Origin: an uncultured Eubacteriales bacterium
Lineage (GTDB): Bacteria; Bacillota; Clostridia; Christensenellales; CAG-138
DNA length: 64,000 bases
Assembly: GCA_900319345.1 (NCBI GenBank)
Contig: ONNZ01000003.1
Location: 1-64,000 of the forward strand
Direction of reading: 5' to 3'
The notes beneath the pieces are model-generated. The model ran no database searches. It saw only the letters and a program-made list of their open reading frames with translations, and was not told where the DNA came from. Numbering within the stretch: position 1 is the first letter of the stretch; each line of letters opens with the position of its first letter. The position numbers and the translations under genes were made by a program. Shown here piece after piece: positions 62,793 to 64,000 of the stretch.

Positions 62793-63590
62793 ATGAGCTA
62801 TCAGCGGCTCCCCTACGAGGAGTATTTCATCAACACCAGCGAGGATTTCACCCACACCGGGCGGGTCACCTACCCGGTGAAGTACGTGGCTGTGAAATAC
62901 AACACCACCAAGCTGGGCAAGCTCCTGGGGGTGGCCCACGAGGTCAACTACGAGATGCACTACGAGGCCGATCGGGACGTGATCCAGATCCATTTCCAGC
63001 GCACCTTCGGCGTGATCGACTGGATCGCCAACGTGTTCGAATTCGGCAGCCGCTACTATCGCGCCATCGAGTTCGAGGGCGAGCCCCTGCAGCTTCGGGT
63101 CCACCACGGCTGGGGAAACATGTATCTGGCCATCAAGCAGGAGGTGCGCCAGCGGTGGCTCCAGCTCCACGACGCCCACCCGGAGGCGGCCACGGAGATC
63201 TTGGGCTGGTCCCTGGGCTCCGCCATCGCCTGCCTCTGCTGCCAGGACCTCAATTACAACTTCGGCGTCAAACCCTACCTCTACACCTTCGGGAGCGTCC
63301 GTCCCTTCAAGAGCACGCCCCTGAACCGGAAGCGGATGCAGCGATATTTGGCCACCCTGTGCACGGATTGCGCCAACTTCGCCGACATCAACGACCTGAT
63401 CTCCTACATGCCCCCCTTCCGGGGGTTCACCATGATCCACCGGGTGAAGCTGGGCACGGACCAAAAGCGCTCCTTCTTCCGGCTGATCCACCCCCTCCGC
63501 TACCACGTCCACTACGACCTGCCGGAGCTTTACAAAAAGCTCGTCCCCCAGGCCGCCGAGGAATCCGCCCCCCAGGACACGGCGGTATAG
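62793..63590 (+). CDS. Lipase class 3-like hydrolase
   Basis: A 265-residue alpha/beta hydrolase of the lipase-3 type: VHHGWGNMYLAIKQEVRQ precedes the nucleophile elbow GWSLGSAIACL (Ser in GxSxG, about 148), and FGSVRPF follows, as in fungal-type lipases. A late Asp and His pair (about 200-240) could complete the triad, with HPLRYHVHY as a candidate His. It has no signal peptide. A weak AGGCGG site lies before the ATG. Single gene, terminator downstream. Confidence 0.8.
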   Translation: MSYQRLPYEEYFINTSEDFTHTGRVTYPVKYVAVKYNTTKLGKLLGVAHEVNYEMHYEADRDVIQIHFQRTFGVIDWIANVFEFGSRYYRAIEFEGEPLQLRVHHGWGNMYLAIKQEVRQRWLQLHDAHPEAATEILGWSLGSAIACLCCQDLNYNFGVKPYLYTFGSVRPFKSTPLNRKRMQRYLATLCTDCANFADINDLISYMPPFRGFTMIHRVKLGTDQKRSFFRLIHPLRYHVHYDLPELYKKLVPQAAEESAPQDTAV

Positions 63591-63602
63591 GCAATACGAA
63601 CA

Positions 63603-63632
63603 GGGCCCCCGAAGCTTTCGGGGGCCCTTTTG
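63603..63632. terminator. Bidirectional terminator
   Basis: GGGCCCCCGAA and TTCGGGGGCCC pair over a three-base loop followed by TTTT. It separates the lipase-like gene and purL. Confidence 0.85.
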
Positions 63633-63645
63633 GTGTGGGGTAGGT

Positions 63646-64000
63646 TTAGCGGAAATAGCGGACCGCGGCCTCGAACATCCGGTTGTCGTAGTTGCCGGGC
63701 ACGTTCTGGTAGAGGCCGTGGCCGATGCGCTCGCTGTGGCCCATCTTGCCGAAGACGCGGCCGTCGGGGGAGGTGATGCCCTCGATGGCGTACAGGGAGC
63801 CGTTTGGGTTGAAGCGCACGTCCATGGTGGCCCGGCCCTCAAGGTCCACGTACTGGGTGGCGATCTGGCCGTTCTCGGCGAGCTGCCGGATCAGCTCCTC
63901 GCTGGCCACGAACCGGCCCTCCCCGTGGGAGATGGGCACGTTCACCACGTCGCCCACGTCCATGAGGCTGAGCCAGGGGGACTTGTTGGAGGCGATCCGG
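63646..64000 (-). CDS. purL: Phosphoribosylformylglycinamidine synthase, C-terminal part
   Basis: The 3' end of a gene that runs off the right edge. The visible 118 residues are the glutaminase domain of the large PurL (FGAM synthase) in purine synthesis: RIASNKSPWLS at the edge, then PISHGEGRFVA (catalytic His and Glu region), NGQIATQYVD, AIEGITSPDGRVFGKMGHSER and GNYDNRMFEAAVRYF at the end. The fused large form is implied, though a separate PurQ is possible. Confidence 0.9.
   Translation of the reverse strand, partial: RIASNKSPWLSLMDVGDVVNVPISHGEGRFVASEELIRQLAENGQIATQYVDLEGRATMDVRFNPNGSLYAIEGITSPDGRVFGKMGHSERIGHGLYQNVPGNYDNRMFEAAVRYFR

Overview
The window is GC-rich, Gram-positive-type chromosomal DNA, most likely from an endospore-forming member of class Clostridia (gut-type Oscillospirales or Christensenellales-like; I cannot place it further). 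Support: spoIIR with a SigF-type promoter, a CwlD-like spore amidase, a truncated sleB, a TnpV-type mobile gene, a minimal SufC/SufB pair, a tandem glycine riboswitch, and strong A/G-rich Shine-Dalgarno sites with TATAAT-like -10 boxes.

Layout. 1-2.0 kb: radical SAM enzyme and a Pr6Pr-type membrane protein. 2.0-3.4 kb: a small TnpV gene pair beside a sleB gene cut off in its catalytic domain. 3.6-13.2 kb: DUF4256 protein, spoIIR with a divergent unknown gene, MBL-fold hydrolase, lipoprotein, solute-binding protein, murA, PH-domain protein, sodium:dicarboxylate symporter and the two-gene Fe-S assembly operon. 13.2-19 kb: a large cell-surface phosphodiester-glycosidase protein, DnaQ-like exonuclease, Dabb protein and uvrB. 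19-27.6 kb: binding-protein-dependent ABC importer (possibly iron), HAD hydrolase, cwlD-like amidase, phosphoesterase, zinc ribbon, engB and an mreB homologue.

27.6-36.2 kb is the accessory highlight. It holds an intergenic array of DnaA boxes and TGMATAC repeats at about 21-22 bp spacing. Next to it is an intact minus-strand phage head/packaging module: small and large terminase, P22-like portal, scaffold-like protein, N4-gp56-type capsid protein, connector-like, gp10-like and unknown proteins. I see no integrase, lysis, replication or regulatory gene with it.

36.3-43.4 kb: M15-like peptidase, a Pro/Glu-rich protein, rqcP, fused ispDF, uvrA and a YdcF protein. 43.5-51.9 kb: a riboswitch-controlled glycine cleavage operon, gcvT fused to a serine hydroxymethyltransferase-like domain, then gcvH, gcvPA, gcvPB, lplA and lpdA. 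It encodes glycine oxidation, transfer of the one-carbon unit and lipoylation of H protein. 52-56.3 kb: AAA-CYTH fusion, Nudix, HAD, MATE transporter and a small lipoprotein. 56.4-62.7 kb: an L-rhamnose operon (rhaB-rhaA-rhaD) with a truncated TIM-barrel gene in front and two SDR genes behind. 62.8-64 kb: a lipase-3-like hydrolase and the 3' end of purL.

A family of six intergenic palindromes (GCCGC-T/C tract, loop, A/G tract-GCGGC) is scattered from 15.9 to 39.8 kb. The stems show paired base changes. Several genes have a -10 box 5-10 bases before the start codon and no Shine-Dalgarno site, which suggests leaderless or very short-leader mRNAs. No tRNA, rRNA or CRISPR array was seen.
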